The notes under the pieces were generated by a model. It was not told the origin of the DNA. It ran no database searches and worked only from the letters and a program-made list of their open reading frames with translations. From Lachnospiraceae bacterium (GTDB taxonomy: Bacteria > Bacillota > Clostridia > Lachnospirales > Lachnospiraceae), in assembly GCA_022798035.1 (NCBI GenBank), contig JAAWLS010000081.1:1-8634 (forward strand): a DNA stretch of 8,634 nt. Direction: 5' to 3'. This document shows positions 6,313-8,634 of the stretch, in pieces. The number at the start of each line of letters is the position of its first letter. Position 1 is the stretch's first letter. Made by a program: the position numbers and the translations under genes.

Positions 6313-6317
6313 ATTTC

Positions 6318-6322
6318 AGGTG
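6318..6322 (+). promoter_or_regulatory. Ribosome binding site that decides the first lepB start
   Basis: AGGTG, complementary to the 16S rRNA 3' end, lies 6 nt before the ATG at 6329. Upstream in-frame GTG (6320) and TTG (6323) overlap or touch this site, so they are unlikely starts. Confidence 0.6.
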
Positions 6323-6328
6323 TTGAAA

Positions 6329-6913
6329 ATGAGAAGAAGAGCATCAGGATTAAATTTCAATCGGAAAAAGAAAAAAGTAAATATAGGGCTTTTGAAAGAA
6401 ATCGCAGTCTGGACGGGCGAGATTGTGCTGTCGATGCTTGTGGCAGTGCTTGTAGTCATGTTTTTTGGATTCCGCATCTCTGTGGTAGGTCCTTCTATGT
6501 CGCCTACGTTAGAGAGCGGAGAAAAGATTCTGGTGAATCGCTTTGTGTATAAATTGTTTAACCCGAAGCAGAACGACGTGATTGTATTTTTACCCAATGG
6601 AAATGAAAAGTCCCACTATTACATTAAGCGGGTGATTGCTGTGCCGGGTGACACTGTGCAGGTCAAGGAGGGGATTATCTATGTCAATGGAGAACCCTTT
6701 GAGGAAAAAGCGGAGGTGTCAGCCGTAGAAAGTCCCCTGCTGGCGGAGGAAGAGATTGTTATCGGTGATGAGGAATATTTCGTGATGGGAGACAACCGCA
6801 ACAACAGCGAGGACAGCCGCTACGCCAGCATCGGCAATGTAAAAAAGGAATATATTGTAGGGAAAGCATGGTGTATTGTTCGTCCCTGGAGCAGATTCGG
6901 ACTGTTGAAGTAA
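6329..6913 (+). CDS. lepB: Type I signal peptidase (first copy)
   Basis: A 194-residue membrane-anchored serine protease that removes signal peptides from secreted proteins on the outer face of the membrane. A strongly basic N-terminus (MRRRASG...NRKKKK) precedes a single hydrophobic segment at about residues 26-48, giving an N-in, C-out topology. Box B is SVVGPSMSPTLESGE (51-65) with the nucleophile Ser56. Box D is YYIKRVIAVPGDTV (97-110) with the general base Lys100. Box E is GDNRNNSEDSR (154-164). All catalytic elements are present and the length is typical of Gram-positive enzymes. It follows the rplS terminator and a leader hairpin, and rbgA starts 10 nt after its stop. A second, different signal peptidase gene follows rbgA. 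Confidence 0.96.
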   Translation: MRRRASGLNFNRKKKKVNIGLLKEIAVWTGEIVLSMLVAVLVVMFFGFRISVVGPSMSPTLESGEKILVNRFVYKLFNPKQNDVIVFLPNGNEKSHYYIKRVIAVPGDTVQVKEGIIYVNGEPFEEKAEVSAVESPLLAEEEIVIGDEEYFVMGDNRNNSEDSRYASIGNVKKEYIVGKAWCIVRPWSRFGLLK

Positions 6914-6918
6914 GGAGG
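6912..6918 (+). promoter_or_regulatory. Ribosome binding site that fixes the rbgA start
   Basis: AAGGAGG overlaps the lepB stop codon and lies 5 nt before the ATG at 6924. It is too close (2 nt) to the in-frame GTG at 6921, so the ATG is the start. Confidence 0.8.
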
Positions 6919-6923
6919 TTGTG

Positions 6924-7775
6924 ATGCATTTTCAATGGTATCCTGGCCATATGACGAAGGCAAAGCGTCAGATGCAGGAAGATATGAAATTAATTGATTT
7001 GGTGATTGAATTGGTAGATGCTAGAATTCCTTTTAGCAGCCGCAATCCGGATATTGACGAATTGGGAAGGCAGAAGGCGAGACTGATACTGATGAACAAA
7101 GCAGATTTAGCCGCCGAAGAACAGACCAGAAAGTGGACGGAATTTTTTCAGAGCCAGGGATATTTTGTGGTGAAGTTAGATGCAAGAGCCAGAGGCGGAA
7201 TGAAAAAAATCAGCGATGTGATTATGGAAGCCTGCCAGGAAAAGATAGAGCGTGACCGGAAAAGAGGAATCAAAAACCGTCCTGTCCGGGCAATGGTAGT
7301 GGGGATTCCCAATGTGGGGAAATCTACGTTTATTAACACTTATGCGGGAAAGGCCTGTGCCAAAACGGGAAACAAACCGGGAGTGACGAAAGGGAAACAA
7401 TGGATTAAACTGAATAAAAATGTGGAACTGCTGGACACACCGGGAATCCTGTGGCCCAAATTTGAGGACCAGCAGGTGGGGCTGTACCTTGCGCTGGTGG
7501 GCTCTATCAAAGATGAAATCTTAAATGTCGACGAACTTTCTCTGGAGCTGATTCAGATTTTAAAGGAAAATTATCCGGGAATCCTGACAGAACGGTATGA
7601 ACTGCCAAATGAGGGAGCGCCTGCAGAAATACTAAAGCAGATTGCCGAGAACCGTAAATGCGTGAAAAAAGGAAATGAGCTGGACTACAGCAAAGCGGCG
7701 GCTCTTCTGATGGATGAGTTTCGCAGCGGACGTCTGGGAAAAATAACCCTTGAATTTCCCAAGGAGCAGGAATAA
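6924..7775 (+). CDS. rbgA: Ribosome biogenesis GTPase RbgA (YlqF)
   Basis: A 283-residue cytoplasmic GTPase needed for late assembly of the 50S subunit in Bacillus subtilis, whose RbgA is about the same length. The protein begins with the hallmark MHFQWYPGHMTKAKRQ. The GTPase motifs are in circularly permuted order, as is diagnostic for the YlqF/YawG group: G4 NKAD (58-61) comes first, then G1 GIPNVGKST (127-135), the G2 Thr in KPGVTKG (151-157) and G3 DTPG (171-174). A C-terminal helical domain follows, the part that contacts rRNA. Its place next to rplS, lepB and rnhB agrees with the conserved Bacillota neighbourhood. It is probably co-transcribed with lepB upstream, given the 10-nt gap and the ribosome binding site overlapping the lepB stop. 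Confidence 0.97.
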   Translation: MHFQWYPGHMTKAKRQMQEDMKLIDLVIELVDARIPFSSRNPDIDELGRQKARLILMNKADLAAEEQTRKWTEFFQSQGYFVVKLDARARGGMKKISDVIMEACQEKIERDRKRGIKNRPVRAMVVGIPNVGKSTFINTYAGKACAKTGNKPGVTKGKQWIKLNKNVELLDTPGILWPKFEDQQVGLYLALVGSIKDEILNVDELSLELIQILKENYPGILTERYELPNEGAPAEILKQIAENRKCVKKGNELDYSKAAALLMDEFRSGRLGKITLEFPKEQE

Positions 7776-7803
7776 AATAAAAAAAGCGGAATGATTCTGA
7801 GCA

Positions 7804-8445
7804 ATGAATGATTTTGAGAAAGAGAATGATATGAGTATGAATAAAAAGGAAGATGACAGGAAGATGGAATATGGTCAGGAAGAAAAGAAAAATGTTTCAC
7901 AAAGGCGGTCGGAGATGATAAAAGAAACCATCAGTTTTATCATTTATATTGCAGTCGTCTTTCTGATTACGTATCTGGTAATCCACTACGTAGGGCAGCG
8001 TACCCAGGTCAGCGGAACCTCCATGGAATATACTTTAAGCGACGGGGACAATTTGATTGTGGATAAGATAAGCTACCGTTTTCGTGAACCAGAACGTTTT
8101 GACATCATCGTATTTCCCTATCAATATGAAGAAGACACCTACTATATTAAGCGGATTATCGGACTGCCGGGAGAGACCGTCCAGATTGATGAAGAAGGCA
8201 GCATTCACATTGACGGAAAAGTGCTGGAGGAATCTTACGGGAGAGAGATTATGCTGGATGCAGGACAGGCGGCAGACCCCATAGATTTGGGAGAGGATGA
8301 ATATTTTGTTCTGGGAGACAATCGAAATGCAAGTTCTGACAGCAGAGACCCAAGCGTGGGATTAATCCACGGAAAAGATATTGTAGGGCGGGCATGGCTG
8401 CGCATTTTTCCTTTTGACAAGATTGGATTTATCAAACACAAGTAG
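7804..8445 (+). CDS. lepB: Type I signal peptidase (second, divergent copy)
   Basis: A second membrane-bound signal peptidase, 213 residues from the ATG at 7804. A long, highly charged cytoplasmic N-terminus (about 40 residues, rich in Glu, Lys and Asp) precedes one hydrophobic segment at about 42-62. Box B is VSGTSMEYTLSDGDNL (69-84) with nucleophile Ser73; the Pro normally two residues after the Met is Tyr here. Box D is YYIKRIIGLPGETV (113-126) with Lys116, and box E is GDNRNASSDSR (171-181). The enzyme should therefore be active, perhaps with different preference from the first copy. The start is uncertain: no strong ribosome binding site precedes 7804, and in-frame ATGs at 7831, 7837 and 7864 are possible. 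It lies 28 nt after rbgA and 12 nt before rnhB, so it is likely in the same operon. Confidence 0.93.
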   Translation: MNDFEKENDMSMNKKEDDRKMEYGQEEKKNVSQRRSEMIKETISFIIYIAVVFLITYLVIHYVGQRTQVSGTSMEYTLSDGDNLIVDKISYRFREPERFDIIVFPYQYEEDTYYIKRIIGLPGETVQIDEEGSIHIDGKVLEESYGREIMLDAGQAADPIDLGEDEYFVLGDNRNASSDSRDPSVGLIHGKDIVGRAWLRIFPFDKIGFIKHK

Positions 8446-8452
8446 AGGGAGC
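8445..8452 (+). promoter_or_regulatory. Ribosome binding site for a GTG start of rnhB
   Basis: GAGGGAGC starts at the last base of the lepB stop codon and lies 5 nt before the GTG at 8458. It supports that non-ATG start; the first in-frame ATG is 20 codons further on, inside the conserved region. Confidence 0.6.
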
Positions 8453-8457
8453 AAGCA

Positions 8458-8634
8458 GTGGGAGAACGAAAGAAGATTGACAGAATCAGAGAGGAATTGC
8501 GGGCGGCAGAGGAGACGATGCTGCCTGATTTTATTTTGACTTACGAGGAAGATGAGAGAACGGGAGTACGAAAATTGGTACGGCAGGCAGAAAAACGTCT
8601 GGAACAGTACAAAAAAGAGCAGGAGCGCATTGAG
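8458..8634 (+). CDS. rnhB: Ribonuclease HII, N-terminal 59 codons (3' end outside window)
   Basis: RNase HII cuts the RNA strand of RNA-DNA hybrids and removes misincorporated ribonucleotides from DNA. Only the N-terminal extension found in Bacillota members is visible. It is a charged helical region reading MGERKKIDRIREELRAAEE, then LTYEEDERTGVRKLVRQAEK. The D-x-R-x-G-V-x-K-L pattern is typical of the segment before the catalytic domain. The catalytic part, with the DEVGRG motif, lies beyond the window, so it cannot be confirmed here. The frame starts with GTG at 8458, supported by a ribosome binding site, and stays open to the last base. The order lepB/rbgA then rnhB is conserved in Bacillota and supports the identification. 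Confidence 0.85.
   Translation, partial: MGERKKIDRIREELRAAEETMLPDFILTYEEDERTGVRKLVRQAEKRLEQYKKEQERIE

Noticed and set aside
6223..6552. Plus-strand frame overlapping the first lepB
   Set aside because: Not annotated as a gene: most of it overlaps lepB in another frame and its product has no family features. Only its ATG at 6301 is discussed, as a possible competing start.
1..8634. CRISPR arrays, tRNA or rRNA genes, insertion sequences, integrases, toxin-antitoxin or phage genes
   Set aside because: No repeated spacer pattern, no cloverleaf or rRNA signature, and no transposase, recombinase or phage motifs were seen on either strand.

Overview
The window reads as chromosomal DNA of a Gram-positive, moderate-GC anaerobe of the Bacillota, class Clostridia, most likely Lachnospiraceae. 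That placement is an inference from strong AGGAGG-type ribosome binding sites, the order rplS - lepB - rbgA(ylqF) - lepB - rnhB, an EFR1-type flavodoxin/ferredoxin protein, and paralogous MATE transporters next to small acetyltransferase and methyltransferase genes.

Left part (1-4893), accessory genes. The window opens inside a MATE efflux transporter gene. Next comes a decayed HAD-family phosphatase gene (942-1174), recognisable as three fragments in three reading frames, and then an intact GNAT acetyltransferase gene (1191-1613). A GrpB/UPF0157-family gene lies on the minus strand (1624-2190), ending 10 bp from the convergent GNAT gene. It shares a 207-bp divergent promoter region with a plus-strand gene (2398-3558) whose single reading frame joins a SAM-dependent methyltransferase to a RimJ/RimL-type GNAT acetyltransferase. 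A complete second MATE transporter (3562-4893) starts 3 nt after that fusion gene, so the two are probably co-transcribed.

Middle (4946-5710). An EFR1-type protein with an N-terminal flavodoxin-like part and two C-terminal 4Fe-4S clusters probably carries electrons in a redox pathway that the window does not identify.

Right part (5720-8634), conserved housekeeping block. A well-formed sigma-A promoter and a structured leader, probably the L19 autoregulatory leader, precede rplS, which ends in an intrinsic terminator. Then follow type I signal peptidase lepB, the 50S-assembly GTPase rbgA, a second, divergent lepB, and the 5' end of rnhB (RNase HII), cut by the window edge. These genes link ribosome assembly, protein secretion and genome maintenance. 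Close spacing from the first lepB to rnhB suggests one operon.

I found no CRISPR array, tRNA or rRNA gene, transposase, integrase, toxin-antitoxin pair or obvious phage gene, and no convincing new multi-gene system. The most distinctive points are the methyltransferase-acetyltransferase fusion, the HAD gene remnant, the two unlike signal peptidases flanking rbgA, and a perfect hairpin just upstream of the first lepB.
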